Source of the DNA: Ignavibacteria bacterium
Lineage (GTDB): Bacteria > Bacteroidota > Ignavibacteria > Kapaibacteriales > UBA4661
NCBI GenBank assembly: GCA_013298775.1
Contig: JAAFIV010000012.1
Span: 62,001-126,000 of the forward strand
Length of the DNA: 64,000 nt
Reading direction: 5' to 3'
Position numbers and translations under genes: made by a program. Below the pieces are notes generated by a model. The model was not told the origin of the DNA and searched no databases. It saw only the letters and a list, made by a program, of their open reading frames with translations. The number at the start of each line of letters is the position of its first letter. Positions within the stretch are counted from its first letter, which is position 1. Positions 33,595-43,421 of the stretch are shown here, one piece after another.

Positions 33595-35913
33595 ATGGGA
33601 AAAAACGAACCAACACTTTTTGAGAAGCTGGAAACCGAATCTGAAAAAGAGGCTTCCGAAGAGCTGAGTGCGAGCGGCGAAGGCTGGCGGTATTCGCGCT
33701 TGGTGCGTGTTGGTGTCATTGTAGCAACGGTGCTGCTTACAACGCTTTTTTTTCCGATTAGCCGCAGTACCGAAGACCAATTCCGCATTGGCGCGGAATG
33801 GCAGCAAGAGTCCATTATTGCTGAAGCAACCTTCCCGATTTACAAGCCCAAAGACCAGTATTCACGCGAGATGCAGGAGGCGAAAGACCGCGCACTTCCT
33901 GTCTTTCTGCCTGTGCCAGAGGCAGAACAAACGCTGCAAAAACTCCGCACATTTTCCACCACTCTTTCCAATGCCTTTCAAGAGCGCAATGCTGCTGCTG
34001 TTCAGCGCATGACAGGTTTTTCTGCCGAGAATGTTACGCGCCTTGCTCTGCTTACAGAATCGCGCCGAAACGAGATTACACGGCATCTGGCAGAAACGCT
34101 GCTACGCTTCCAAGAACAGGCATACAAGCAAGGTTTTATCAATCTTTCACGTTCTTTTGTGCGCAAAGGTGATATTGCGGTGCAGCTTTCGGTGAATGAA
34201 GAACAGATTCGTCCGCTTGAAAGTATTGTAGATTCAGCAAGCTATAAAGCTCGATTTGATGAGCTATTGCAGCGCAATTTTGATGAATGGGAACGCTCGC
34301 TCGCCAGCGAAATGTTGCCTATGCTCCTACAAGCAAATTTGCAGTATTCGCCCGCAATTACCGACGAAATGCGCTCGCTTGCGGCGGAATCCGTCCCGAA
34401 AACGCTTGGTTTGGTGCGCAAGGGCGAAACGATTGTTGCTAAGGGTGATGTCATCAATGCACAAACATTAGCAAAATTGCAATCGTCCTCGTACACACGT
34501 TTCCTGTATGCGGGACGAAATCAGGGCTTGCGAGCATTTTTTACGAATTTGCTGCATCTCGCGCTTATTTACTCACTTATTTTGGTGTACCTGTACATCA
34601 TTCGGAAGCGGCTCTTTTTCGATAATGCGCAGCTTGCGGGTTTGAGCGCAATGCTGTTTCTCGTTGGCTTCTTTTCTTGGCTCGTCGGCATTTTTGAAAC
34701 CCAACTTCCCTTGCAATATTTTATCTTGATTCCCGCAATTTCAATGCTTGTGGGCATCATTTACGACTCCCGCACCGCCTCAATTACCACAATAGCATTC
34801 GCGCTCTTGGCAGCCGCCATTCGTGGGCGAGATTACGAAATTGCGCTGGCAATGGCTCTGGCTGGCACATTTGCTGGATACACCGTCCGCGACCTCCGCA
34901 GCCGCACTCAGCTTTTTCAATCTATGGGCTTCATCGCGCTTGGCTACACGCTTCCCGCCTTGATGTTTGCGGTGCGATACAGTACGCCGCTTGGCGCGTT
35001 TGGTTTGCAAATTTTATTCGCCTGTATGAGCGCGGTGCTGTGTCCGATTCTCACCTTTGGCGCGTTGTTCCTTGTTGAGCGCATGTTCAATATCACCTCC
35101 GATTTGCGCCTTGTGGAATACGATAATATCAATCACCCATTGCTGACAGAATTAAACGAAAAAGCACCCGGCACCTACCAGCATACCCTGATGGTTGCTC
35201 GCTTGGCGGAAAGTGCAGCATTGGCAATTGAAGCAAATTCGATTTTAGTAAAAGTTGGCGCACTTTTTCACGATATTGGGAAAATGCGCAAAGCAGAGTA
35301 TTTTGTAGAAAATCAAATCAACGTCGGCAATAAGCATGATAAAATTGCGCCCTTAAAAAGTGCTTCTGTTATCAAGCAACACGTAGCCGAAGGTTTGGTG
35401 CTGGCAAAGGCGTACAAACTCCCGTCGCGTATTGTTGATTTTATCCCGATGCATCACGGAACAATGCTTATTCGCTATTTTTACGTGAAGGCATTGGACG
35501 AAGCAAAAGAAAAAGAACGAGAAGCGAAAGATAAGAATATTGAGAAAAGTATTGAAAAAAGTATTGAAAAAAGTATTGAGAAAAGTATTGAGAAAAATGT
35601 GGTTGATGAAGCACAATTCCGCTATCTGGGACCGCGTCCGAACAGCAAAGAGACAGGGATTTTGATGCTCGCCGACGCTGTGGAAGCCGCTTCGCACACC
35701 ATAGATACCAACAATCGCGACGAACTCGACGACGTGATTGATAAAATTTTCGCCGAGCGCATTTTGGATAAACAGCTTGATGAATGCGACCTTTCTATGC
35801 AAGAATTGGTCTTAATTAAAGAATCGTTTGTGAAGAATTTACTTGGCGCGGGGCATCAGCGCGTGAAGTATAAAGCCATTCCGAAAGAAGAAGAGGAAAT
35901 CGCACAGCCGTAG
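33595..35913 (+). CDS. pgpH: 7TM-HD phosphohydrolase, PgpH family
   Basis: 772 residues. Family 7TMR-HDED extracytoplasmic domain (about 60-310), seven membrane helices (about 315-510), then a cytosolic HD domain: YQHTLMVARLAE, the metal HD in GALFHDIGKMRKAEYF, HVAEG, PMHHGTMLIRYFY and the closing MLADAVEAAS. PgpH enzymes hydrolyse cyclic di-AMP to pApA, so it probably lowers this second messenger. A tandem IEKS repeat interrupts the HD domain near residue 650. Confidence 0.93.
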   Translation: MGKNEPTLFEKLETESEKEASEELSASGEGWRYSRLVRVGVIVATVLLTTLFFPISRSTEDQFRIGAEWQQESIIAEATFPIYKPKDQYSREMQEAKDRALPVFLPVPEAEQTLQKLRTFSTTLSNAFQERNAAAVQRMTGFSAENVTRLALLTESRRNEITRHLAETLLRFQEQAYKQGFINLSRSFVRKGDIAVQLSVNEEQIRPLESIVDSASYKARFDELLQRNFDEWERSLASEMLPMLLQANLQYSPAITDEMRSLAAESVPKTLGLVRKGETIVAKGDVINAQTLAKLQSSSYTRFLYAGRNQGLRAFFTNLLHLALIYSLILVYLYIIRKRLFFDNAQLAGLSAMLFLVGFFSWLVGIFETQLPLQYFILIPAISMLVGIIYDSRTASITTIAFALLAAAIRGRDYEIALAMALAGTFAGYTVRDLRSRTQLFQSMGFIALGYTLPALMFAVRYSTPLGAFGLQILFACMSAVLCPILTFGALFLVERMFNITSDLRLVEYDNINHPLLTELNEKAPGTYQHTLMVARLAESAALAIEANSILVKVGALFHDIGKMRKAEYFVENQINVGNKHDKIAPLKSASVIKQHVAEGLVLAKAYKLPSRIVDFIPMHHGTMLIRYFYVKALDEAKEKEREAKDKNIEKSIEKSIEKSIEKSIEKNVVDEAQFRYLGPRPNSKETGILMLADAVEAASHTIDTNNRDELDDVIDKIFAERILDKQLDECDLSMQELVLIKESFVKNLLGAGHQRVKYKAIPKEEEEIAQP
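35539..35598 (+). repeat. 12-bp tandem repeat inside pgpH
   Basis: Five units of ATTGAGAAAAGT-type sequence (some ATTGAAAAAAGT) encode IEKS four times then IEKN. It lies between the YFYVKALDEAKEKE helix and FRYLGPRPNSKE of the HD domain, where relatives have only a short loop. Confidence 0.95.
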
Positions 35914-35967
35914 TTGCACACTGCGTGCATTGCCTATAACATTTACGAAGAAATTACGAAGAATTTC

Positions 35968-37707
35968 ATGGAACAGCATTTAACCGATTTAAAACCAAGC
36001 GCAGAAATACAAGCTGTCGTCATGCAGCTTTGGAATGTTATTCGCGAAACGACGCAGGCTGCAAGCGGCGCAGTTTCGGAGCGCAATGCCATACAAAAAA
36101 AGCACACCGCGCTTGAAAACACCTTGGTCTTGGAACAGCAGAAAACCGCGAAAATGCAGCATTACATTGAGCATTTGGAGCGCGAAGCAAAGGCGAAAGA
36201 AGAGGAGTTTACGAAGTTACAGCAGCAATACCGCGACGGGCAGGAAATAAGCCGCCACCGCGAGGAAAGTGTGCAGGAATTGCGGCGGACGCAAATGGAA
36301 AAAGAGGAGCATCTTTCTCGCTTGAATGCACAGATTCAAGAGCAAGCCCGCATCATTGCTGAACGCGTTGCGGAGATTGTTGCACAAGAAGATGACCTTG
36401 AGCGTTTGCGCGATGAACTAGGTATCAGCAATGACCGCGCAATGCAAGCATCGGAGCGGCTTATAGAGCTTGAGCCATTGTATATCGAATCTCAAGAGGA
36501 AAAAGCATTGTTGGGGGAAGAAGTAGAACGCTTGCGCTGGCAGCTCACCGCCGTCACGGAGCAAACTGCTCAAGAGCGCACCATGCTTGATGCCGAATAC
36601 GAGCGCAAACTCACCGATGCACACGCTGAAAACGGACGCTTGCTGCTTGCGGTGGAAGATTTAAAGCGGGTTCAAGGCGAAAGCCAGCAGCGTATTCGTG
36701 TGCTGGAAGAAGAGCGAGACGTAGAGCGCACCACTGCCCAAGAACAGCTCCAAAAAGCACAACAAGACGCGCAAACATGGCAGCAAATCGCGGAAGAACA
36801 AGAGCAAACCTTTTCGGTAAAAGAACAAGCTCTCCGCGAAGAAACGACGCGCCTTGCAAGCGATTCCAGCAAAACAGTACAATTGCAAGAAGAACTACAA
36901 ACCTTGCAAAATCTCCTTGTTCTGGAAAAAGCTGCCCATGAGCAAGCGGTACAAAGCATCAAAAAATCGCACGAGCAAGCCGTAACACAAGCATTGGACG
37001 ACCTTCGAGAACACCTTACCAGCGAAGTAGAACAAACACGCGCTGAGGTTCACACCGCACGAGAACTCACTCAGCAATATGAACAAGAATTAACCTCGCT
37101 CAAAGATGAGCTAGAGACCGCACAAATGCGTGCCTCTCAGCTTGAAGCGCAACATTCAGCATTACACGCAACAATTACTGCGGAAAAAGAACACGCCCAC
37201 AGCACCGCAACACAAGCTCTGGAGCGTCTTCACGCGCTCGAAGAAGAGTATTCCACTCTGAAAAACACCCACGAAACGATACTTTTCGCGCGGAGCAATG
37301 AGCTGTCTGAACTGCAAGCCCGATTGGAAGAAGAACAACATCGTTCAACGTCCACACTCGACAACGCCAAGCGTGAAGCGCAAATCCGCATGGAAACAGA
37401 ACTAGATGCTACGCGGCAAGTCATGTCCATGAAAGACCGCGAAATAGAACTGCTCCGCGTAAGCGTGGAAACGCTCCAAGCCAACAGCAATCGAGCTGCG
37501 CAGACTGCCGATGAAAAAGAAACACGCATTTCCGAGCTTGAAACATTGCTCACGGAATTAGAAACACAACGCACAAAACTTGAGCAAGAACTGGACACAG
37601 TATCGCACACCGTTTCTATGAATTCAGCAGAACGCGAAGCACTTGCGGGAAAAGTCCGACAAATGCTTTCGCGTGTTGAAGCGGCGTTGGAAGAAGAAGT
37701 CCGATAA
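35968..37707 (+). CDS. Long coiled-coil protein of unknown function
   Basis: 579 residues from the ATG at 35968, 54 bases after pgpH. Nearly the whole length after residue ~40 is Glu/Gln/Leu-rich heptad coiled coil with no signal peptide or membrane helix. It looks like a cytoplasmic filament or scaffold protein. No specific family is recognised; SMC-like resemblance is only compositional, as no nucleotide-binding domains are present. It could be cotranscribed with pgpH. Confidence 0.85.
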   Translation: MEQHLTDLKPSAEIQAVVMQLWNVIRETTQAASGAVSERNAIQKKHTALENTLVLEQQKTAKMQHYIEHLEREAKAKEEEFTKLQQQYRDGQEISRHREESVQELRRTQMEKEEHLSRLNAQIQEQARIIAERVAEIVAQEDDLERLRDELGISNDRAMQASERLIELEPLYIESQEEKALLGEEVERLRWQLTAVTEQTAQERTMLDAEYERKLTDAHAENGRLLLAVEDLKRVQGESQQRIRVLEEERDVERTTAQEQLQKAQQDAQTWQQIAEEQEQTFSVKEQALREETTRLASDSSKTVQLQEELQTLQNLLVLEKAAHEQAVQSIKKSHEQAVTQALDDLREHLTSEVEQTRAEVHTARELTQQYEQELTSLKDELETAQMRASQLEAQHSALHATITAEKEHAHSTATQALERLHALEEEYSTLKNTHETILFARSNELSELQARLEEEQHRSTSTLDNAKREAQIRMETELDATRQVMSMKDREIELLRVSVETLQANSNRAAQTADEKETRISELETLLTELETQRTKLEQELDTVSHTVSMNSAEREALAGKVRQMLSRVEAALEEEVR

Positions 37708-37735
37708 AATCTCTGTACATGACAACATTCTTTTT

Positions 37736-37995
37736 GTAGTGGTACAGATATTCTCGTCTGTGAGTGTTTGTGCGGGGTTCATGTATAATTGAAGTTTAGA
37801 CAAATTCTTGCGCCACCCTCATCCCAACCCTTCTCCCAGAGGGCGAAGGGCAAGATTTTGTGGGCTTTCTGAAGCCCTCTCCCTCTGGGAGAGGGTTGGG
37901 TGAGGGCTTAGTGAGGGGTAAGGTTTTATGCGGCTTCCAGAATTTCATCTCAACTTCAATGTGTAAAACACAGACAAGAGTGTTATCTGTAGTGG
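37736..37995. repeat. Family A element, copy A4, split by a family B element
   Basis: Left arm GTAGTGGTACAGATATTCTC (37736-37755, continuing GTCTGTG) and right arm ACACAGACAAGAGTGTTATC (37968-37987, continuing TGTAGTGG) are degenerate family A arms, but they are 205 bases apart instead of ~30. Family B copy B1 sits between them. Confidence 0.75.
37814..37907. repeat. Family B element, copy B1
   Basis: ACCCTCATCCCAACCCTTCT (37814-37833) continues to CCCAGAGGGCGAAGGG and is matched in reverse by CCCTCTCCCTCTGGGAGAGG then GTTGGGTGAGGG ending at 37907. It lacks the CTCACCTTACGCAC ends of the other copies. Confidence 0.85.
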
Positions 37996-38298
37996 AGTAG
38001 AAGTCATAGAGTTCTTTGACAATCAGAGTTTTGATAGTCCATGGAAAATGGCTTTGCAGCTTGTCGCATTCGCCCCCTTGATAAAGGGGGAACGGGGGAT
38101 TGCTGTTTTGCGCGGTCTCCACCACCCCAAGCTCACGCGAAGGCGACCAAATCCCCCGTTCCCCCTTTATCAAGGGGGCGAAGGATTGATGCGGCTTTCA
38201 CGGCATTGTCGGCAAAAGACCGAACTACCAAAACTTTCGTTGTCAAAGACCATACTGCCGTCTACTCCAGTGCAGGTAACAAGAGTGTCTGTGCCACT
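37989..38298. repeat. Second composite palindrome with element F inserted
   Basis: GTAGTGGAGTAGA (37989-38001) and TTCTTTGACAATCAGAGTTT (about 38012-38031) have reverse partners at about 38230-38270 (CAAAACTTTCGTTGTCAAAG, CTACTCCAGTGCA). Between the arms lies the perfect palindrome F. A family A half arm (AAGAGTGTCTGTGCCACT, ending at 38298) follows. Confidence 0.65.
38071..38180. repeat. Palindromic element F
   Basis: Perfect 31-bp inverted arms at 38071-38101 and 38150-38180, starting CGCCCCCTTGATAAAGGGGG, with a 48-bp spacer. One copy in the window. Together with the neighbouring elements it fills the 779-base gap between the coiled-coil gene and the DUF350 gene. Confidence 0.95.
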
Positions 38299-38429
38299 AA
38301 AGTCAGTGTTTACGACATTTCTAGCATCTCGGAGCTTACATCTGTACTTGAATTCAAGGTATAATTACATGCTTCATTGCACTTACAAAGTTTGTGTTCA
38401 CGCGCCTTTCGCGCTTCTATTTCACCGCT

Positions 38430-38476
38430 CATATTTCACCGTTCATATTTCACCCTTCAGATTTCATCCTTTCTCA
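38430..38476. repeat. TTTCATCC-type tract before the DUF350 gene
   Basis: CATATTTCACCGTTCATATT then TTCAGATTTCATCCTTTC ends 10 bases before the start codon and directly precedes the AGGAG ribosome binding site. It is the reverse form of the GGATGAAATATGA tracts found after stop codons. Confidence 0.6.
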
Positions 38477-38486
38477 GGAGCAAACA

Positions 38487-39347
38487 ATGAATTGGCAAAC
38501 AGTCCTTCAACCCCTTGTGTTTATCAGCCTTGCAACATTGGTTTTACTTGTTGTTGCACGCCTCATCAATCAGTTTGTGATGAGCATTCACCTCACGGAT
38601 GCGCTGGTGCAAAAAGATAATCCTGCGGTTGGTATTCAAATCGCGGGATATGTTTTCGGCGTATTCATCATCATTGGTTCGGTGCTGACGGGCAGTGGCA
38701 CGGGCAAAATCATGACCGATGCAATCCTTGTGATGGTCTATGGTGTAGCGGGAATCATCCTGCTGGGCTTGATTACATCTTCCTCGCTGAATCTTCTTTT
38801 GGAAGTAGGCGCGTCGGAAGCGATTCGCACGGGGAATGTTGCGGCGGGGATTACGGCGGCGGGCAGCTACATTGCCACTGCATGCGTGATTGCTGCTTGT
38901 GTTGCGGGTGATGCCGAAGGCGGAAACGCGCTCACGTCGCTTATTTTCCTGATTCTGGGGCAAGTGTCGCTGTTGCTTATTACCTATCTTTTTCGCTTTC
39001 TGACGGATTACGACGACGTGAAGGAAATCCTGCATGGCAATATCCCCGCGGCACTCAGCTATGCTGGTGTGATGATTGCTGTTGGATTGATTGTTGGTCA
39101 TGCTGCCGAAGGCGATTTTGTTGATTATTCTAAAAGTTTTCTTGCCTTTAGCAAAGCTCTTTTGGCAGTGATTGCGCTCTATCCCATTCGACAATTTCTT
39201 GTTCAAGGAATGCTCTTGGGAAGCGGTTTCAAGCTCTACGGCGGCGAACTGGACAAGGAAATAAGCCGCGACCGCAATATCAATGCAGGCATTATTGAAG
39301 CCGTCAGCTACATTGGCGCAGCATTGCTGATTGTGAGCGTAAGCTAA
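38487..39347 (+). CDS. Double DUF350 membrane protein
   Basis: 286 residues from the ATG at 38487 (AGGAG 8 bases upstream). Eight membrane helices arranged as two DUF350 units (first about 5-135, second about 145-284), the second containing QFLVQGMLLGSGFKLYGGELDKEI. DUF350 proteins are inner-membrane proteins of unknown function, sometimes associated with envelope stress genes; nothing local clarifies the role. Confidence 0.85.
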   Translation: MNWQTVLQPLVFISLATLVLLVVARLINQFVMSIHLTDALVQKDNPAVGIQIAGYVFGVFIIIGSVLTGSGTGKIMTDAILVMVYGVAGIILLGLITSSSLNLLLEVGASEAIRTGNVAAGITAAGSYIATACVIAACVAGDAEGGNALTSLIFLILGQVSLLLITYLFRFLTDYDDVKEILHGNIPAALSYAGVMIAVGLIVGHAAEGDFVDYSKSFLAFSKALLAVIALYPIRQFLVQGMLLGSGFKLYGGELDKEISRDRNINAGIIEAVSYIGAALLIVSVS

Positions 39348-39473
39348 GAAAAGGATGAAATATGAGGGCTAAAGGTTGAAAGCCTTATCAATACACGCCT
39401 CTCGGCATAATCGTTTCGCTATTTTCCAAGTATTTTACCAATTTCTTCGCCATAATTCAATTACGCACGAACT

Positions 39474-40841
39474 ATGAAAACAAGCATTCGCATCGCATCA
39501 GGACAGGGTTTTTGGGGGGATTTGCTCTCCGCGCCGCTTCAACAGGTTACCAAAGGACAGATTGATTATTTGATGATGGATTATCTCGCGGAAGTAACGA
39601 TGTCCATTATGCAAAAGCAGAAATTGAAAAATCCTGCGCTCGGCTACGCGAAAGATTTGGTCGAGGTGTGCGAGGAAATTCTGCCGCATTTGGTGAAGAA
39701 TAATATCAAGCTCATCACCAATGGTGGTGGCGTAAACCCGCTTGCAGCGCGGGATGCAATCTTTGCTGTAGCGCGAAAATTAGGCATTACGAAGCTGAAA
39801 ATTGGCGTGGTGATGGGCGATAATATTTTGCCGAATATTGAGCAACTCGTTGCTGATGGACATGAAATGAAGCAGATGGAAACGGGACAGCCCATTCGCG
39901 AAGTGAAGGATAAACTTCTTAGCGCAAACGTGTATTTAGGCGCGTTTCCGATTGTGGAAGCATTGAAACAAGGCGCGGATATTGTGATTACAGGACGCAC
40001 CACCGACACGGGGCTGACGCTCGCGCCAATGATTCACGAGTTTGGTTGGAGTGCCGACGATTGGGACAAACTCTCGGCAGGAACGGTTGCCGGACACATC
40101 AACGAGTGCGGCGCACAGGCAACGGGCGGGAATTTCCTTGGCGATTGGCGCAGTCTGCCAGACATGGCAAATGTTGGTTTTCCAATTATTGAAGCCTTTC
40201 CGAATGGCGAATTTATTGTCACCAAGCACAACGGCACGGGCGGTCGCGTCAGCCGCGAAACCGTGAGTGAACAGTTGCTCTACGAAATCGGCAACCCCGC
40301 AGAGTACATCACGCCTGACGTTGTGGCAGATTTCACGAGCATCAAATTGGAAGACGTTGGCGAAAATCGCGTGCGCGTTTATGGCATTACGGGCAAGCCT
40401 TCCACGCCATTTCTCAAAGTTTCGGCGAGCTATGCCGATGGCTACATTGCCTTCAGTACGCTCACCTATTCCGCGCCCGACGCGCTCGAAAAAGCTCAGA
40501 TGGGCGATAAAATCTTGCGTACACGCCTTTTGGATAATTTAAAATTGAATTTCGATGAAATCCGCACAGAGTTTATCGGGATGAATGCGTGTCATGGCGG
40601 CATTGCGGCAAATATCGTTCCAAACGAAGTAATGATGCGGGTAGGAGTGCGCTCACGCGATTTCAAATCGGTTGAACGCTTTGGAAAAGAAATTGCACCA
40701 CTTATTTTGACAGGACCGCCCTCCGTTACTGGCTTTGCAGGTGGTCGCCCGAAACCGAGCGAAGTTGTTGCGTACTTTCCAGCACTCATCAAAAAAGAAG
40801 TTATTCACCCAGAAGTGATTGTTGAAGCAGTTAGAAGTTAA
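39474..40841 (+). CDS. Acyclic terpene utilisation AtuA-family protein (DUF1446)
   Basis: 455 residues matching the AtuA/DUF1446 family: start IRIASGQGFWGDL, LITNGGGVNPLAAR, DIVITGRTTDTGLTLAP and ATGGNF. AtuA was named from acyclic terpene degradation in Pseudomonas, but homologues occur widely without that pathway and the biochemical activity is unproven. No atu partner genes are present here. Confidence 0.88.
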   Translation: MKTSIRIASGQGFWGDLLSAPLQQVTKGQIDYLMMDYLAEVTMSIMQKQKLKNPALGYAKDLVEVCEEILPHLVKNNIKLITNGGGVNPLAARDAIFAVARKLGITKLKIGVVMGDNILPNIEQLVADGHEMKQMETGQPIREVKDKLLSANVYLGAFPIVEALKQGADIVITGRTTDTGLTLAPMIHEFGWSADDWDKLSAGTVAGHINECGAQATGGNFLGDWRSLPDMANVGFPIIEAFPNGEFIVTKHNGTGGRVSRETVSEQLLYEIGNPAEYITPDVVADFTSIKLEDVGENRVRVYGITGKPSTPFLKVSASYADGYIAFSTLTYSAPDALEKAQMGDKILRTRLLDNLKLNFDEIRTEFIGMNACHGGIAANIVPNEVMMRVGVRSRDFKSVERFGKEIAPLILTGPPSVTGFAGGRPKPSEVVAYFPALIKKEVIHPEVIVEAVRS

Positions 40842-40903
40842 AATGAGAGGTTCAAATGGAAGGTTAAAATTGCGAGTAGAAATTACGAGCGCGAGTTTTC
40901 ACA

Positions 40904-40980
40904 GGTAGCGCGTAACACGCCTGTCTGCGCCATTTGTAGCCATTGTAAACGTGGCGCAGACAAGCGTGTTACGCGCTACC
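40904..40980. repeat. Family A palindromic element, copy A5 (GCGC subtype)
   Basis: Arms of 29 bp at 40904-40932 and 40952-40980, beginning GGTAGCGCGTAACACGCCTG, with a single mismatch. Spacer 19 bases. Lies between the convergent AtuA-like and lipid kinase genes. Confidence 0.92.
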
Positions 40981-41005
40981 GAAGAGGGAGAAATTGCATT
41001 GCATC

Positions 41006-42007
41006 TCAAATAAACGAGAGCATTTGCGGCAAAAGGTCTATCGTGAGCGGTAGTTTGCCTGGGCCTTCGCCATCGGAATCAATCAACACTGTTTCTTCCG
41101 AATGAGCAATAATGCGGTTTCCACGCACAACGCGCACGGCGGGATCGCCAATATGTTTGCCCGAATAAATAAGCGGAAACTTGCGCAGCGTTTGAATGCG
41201 TGATAAATTCTCGACGGTAACAACATCGAACAAACCATCATTTGGTGCGGCTTCTGGGGCAATCATCATGCTACCACCAAAATACTTTCCATTAGCAATA
41301 GCAACGATGCGGGCTTGGAAAGTATCCTGAAAAACTTCCTCATCATCCCGCAACACCTGCAAACGGACTTTTCTATTTTTATATTCCAGCATCGTCAGTA
41401 ATGATGCGGCAAAGAAGGCAGTTTTGCCGCCGAAGCGTTTTAAAAACGATGCCTGATTCACGCGCTTCACCACATTCCCACCCATACCAAAGCTGAGAAC
41501 ATTGCAGAAATAGTGCGTTGCGGGCGTACCATCAAAGCGGTGATATTCCATTTTCCCGACATCTAGTTTTTGCTGCAAACCCACCGCTTTGTGCTGCGCA
41601 ATGCGCTTGATTGCTTGGCGAATATCCGTCGGCAGACCGAGTGTTCGCGCAATATCGCTGCCCGTACCGCTCGGAATAAAGGAAAGATGCGCTTTCGGGC
41701 TGACAGGATGTGCATTCAGAAAAAAACCATTCACCACTTCGCTCATCGTGCCATCACCACCAACGGCGATAATATGCTCGCAGCCCGCTTGCAGTGCGTC
41801 GTGCGTGAGAATGCTGGCATCGCGAGCAGCGCGGGTGATATGCACTTCTACGTTATCCACAAGCGAGCGAAGGTAGTCCTCATGCGCGTTCCACGCTGCA
41901 CCCGTGCGCCCATTGCCAGAAGCGGGATTGACAATGACGCAGACGTTTCCGTGTGGTGGGATATTGGAGAAAGGAGTATGTACCTGCTGTTCGTGGGATT
42001 GTAGCAT
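41006..42007 (-). CDS. Diacylglycerol/lipid kinase family protein
   Basis: 333 residues from the ATG at 42007. YegS/DagK-type kinase: NPASGNGR near the N-terminus, the nucleotide loop GGDGTMSEVVNGF, PSGTGSDIARTL, and APNDGLFDVV in the C-terminal beta domain. It should phosphorylate a lipid such as diacylglycerol, though YegS-type members also use other lipids or sphingoids. Confidence 0.92.
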   Translation of the reverse strand: MLQSHEQQVHTPFSNIPPHGNVCVIVNPASGNGRTGAAWNAHEDYLRSLVDNVEVHITRAARDASILTHDALQAGCEHIIAVGGDGTMSEVVNGFFLNAHPVSPKAHLSFIPSGTGSDIARTLGLPTDIRQAIKRIAQHKAVGLQQKLDVGKMEYHRFDGTPATHYFCNVLSFGMGGNVVKRVNQASFLKRFGGKTAFFAASLLTMLEYKNRKVRLQVLRDDEEVFQDTFQARIVAIANGKYFGGSMMIAPEAAPNDGLFDVVTVENLSRIQTLRKFPLIYSGKHIGDPAVRVVRGNRIIAHSEETVLIDSDGEGPGKLPLTIDLLPQMLSFI

Positions 42008-42081
42008 AAAGAAAGTGTAAAAATAACGAGAGCATTTTGGCACAGAATAACATCTTCAAACAGTAGGAAGTATCAATCTTT

Positions 42082-42157
42082 AGTGGCACAGACATTCCTG
42101 TCTGTGTTTCTCCTGAAGACCGCACCAACACTCACAGACAAGAATGTCTGTGCCACT
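42082..42157. repeat. Family A palindromic element, copy A6
   Basis: 25-bp arms at 42082-42106 and 42133-42157 (AGTGGCACAGACATTCCTGT type) with one mismatch. Spacer TTTCTCCTGAAGACCGCACC then AACACT, the same conserved spacer type as copies A8 and A9. Confidence 0.92.
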
Positions 42158-42192
42158 CTTGAAAGAATGTTGTTGTGTCCTGAACAAAAAAA

Positions 42193-43254
42193 TCACACAA
42201 CTCGAATAGCATACGAATCTGTGGCATCTGGCGCAAGAAAGCGTCCGATAGGCTGCAAAAAGCCCTGCAAGCCCCGTGAAATCAGGAGTTGTTGCACGTC
42301 GCTCACGGAGTTTTCTTCCACTGCAATCAGCAAACCGCCGCTTGTTTGCGGGTCGGCGAGAATGGCGCGTTGCTCGTCGGAGAGAGGCGCGACGCGGTGT
42401 CCGTAGCTTGCCCAGTTGCGATTTGTGCCGCCCGGAATAGACTTTGCGGCAATGTACTCATTCACATTCGGCAATGTCGGAAGTTTATCAAAAAACAATT
42501 CCGCCCGCAGCCGCGTCCCGTCGCACATTTCGCTGAGGTGTCCGAGCAGACCGAAGCCTGTAACATCGGTCATGGCTCGCACTCCCTTGATTCGCCCCAA
42601 GTCCGCACCAATGCTATTCAGCTGCATCATTTGTGCGGCGGCGCGTCCTTTATCGCTGTCCTTCAAGATGCCGCGTTTTTCTGCCGTTGTGAGAATGCCC
42701 ACGCCGAGAGCTTTGGTCAGAAAGAGCATATTTCCTGCTTCGGCGGTGTTGTTGTGCTTAATGTTTTCGATAGGAACAAGCCCATTGACAGCAAGTCCAA
42801 AAATTGGTTCTGGGCTGTCAATACTATGCCCACCCGCAAGCGGAATGCCCGCCTCAGCGCACAAGGAGCGGCTTCCAGCAATGACTTCACCTGCAATTTC
42901 TGGCGGAAGTTTGTCAATCGTCCAGCCTAGAATTGCGATTGCCAGAATTGGTGTGCCGCCCATTGCGTACACATCGCTGATGGCATTCGCGCTGGCGATA
43001 CGCCCGAAATCACGCGGGTCATCAACAATCGGCATAAAAAAATCAGTCGTGCTGATGAGTGCTTGTCCTGTGCCTAAGTCATAAACAGCCGCATCGTCGC
43101 GGGAATTATTGCCGACAAGCAAGCGTCCAGCATGAAAGGAGCTTGGAAAAACTTCGTTGGAATGGAGAATTTTGTCGAGAATGGCGGGTGAGATTTTACA
43201 GCCACAGCCCGCACCATGACTGTATTGCGTAAGACGAATGGGTTCGGTTTGCAT
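42193..43254 (-). CDS. selD: Selenide, water dikinase
   Basis: 353 residues from the ATG at 43254. Makes selenophosphate from selenide and ATP for selenocysteine or 2-selenouridine synthesis. The N-terminal catalytic motif [11 protein letters not shown] has Cys in the position that is Cys or Sec in the family, with the partner Lys. ATP-binding motifs include [28 protein letters not shown] and [12 protein letters not shown]. Neither selA, selB, a tRNA-Sec nor the 2-selenouridine synthase mnmH is in the window. Confidence 0.95.
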   Translation of the reverse strand: MQTEPIRLTQYSHGAGCGCKISPAILDKILHSNEVFPSSFHAGRLLVGNNSRDDAAVYDLGTGQALISTTDFFMPIVDDPRDFGRIASANAISDVYAMGGTPILAIAILGWTIDKLPPEIAGEVIAGSRSLCAEAGIPLAGGHSIDSPEPIFGLAVNGLVPIENIKHNNTAEAGNMLFLTKALGVGILTTAEKRGILKDSDKGRAAAQMMQLNSIGADLGRIKGVRAMTDVTGFGLLGHLSEMCDGTRLRAELFFDKLPTLPNVNEYIAAKSIPGGTNRNWASYGHRVAPLSDEQRAILADPQTSGGLLIAVEENSVSDVQQLLISRGLQGFLQPIGRFLAPDATDSYAIRVV

Positions 43255-43290
43255 GAACAAAAAAGAAAAAACAAGAAAGAAAATGGTAAA

Positions 43291-43421
43291 CTCACCTTAC
43301 GCACATCGCCCGCACCCAGATCTCTCCCAAAGGGAGAGGGCTTCAGAGCTGGTCTCCATCAACCCTCGCCCTCTGGGAGAGGGTCTCGCGCAGCGAGGGG
43401 TGAGGGTGTGCGTAAGGTGAG
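43291..43421. repeat. Family B element, copy B2
   Basis: Perfect 14-bp terminal inverted repeat CTCACCTTACGCAC at 43291-43304 and its reverse at 43408-43421. Inside are CCCAAAGGGAGAGGGCTTCA and CCCTCGCCCTCTGGGAGAGG arms. Sits in the gap before the RRM gene. Confidence 0.92.

Noticed and set aside
38048-38620. A plus-strand frame across element F into the DUF350 gene
   Set aside because: It is out of frame with the DUF350 gene and its first part is palindromic repeat.
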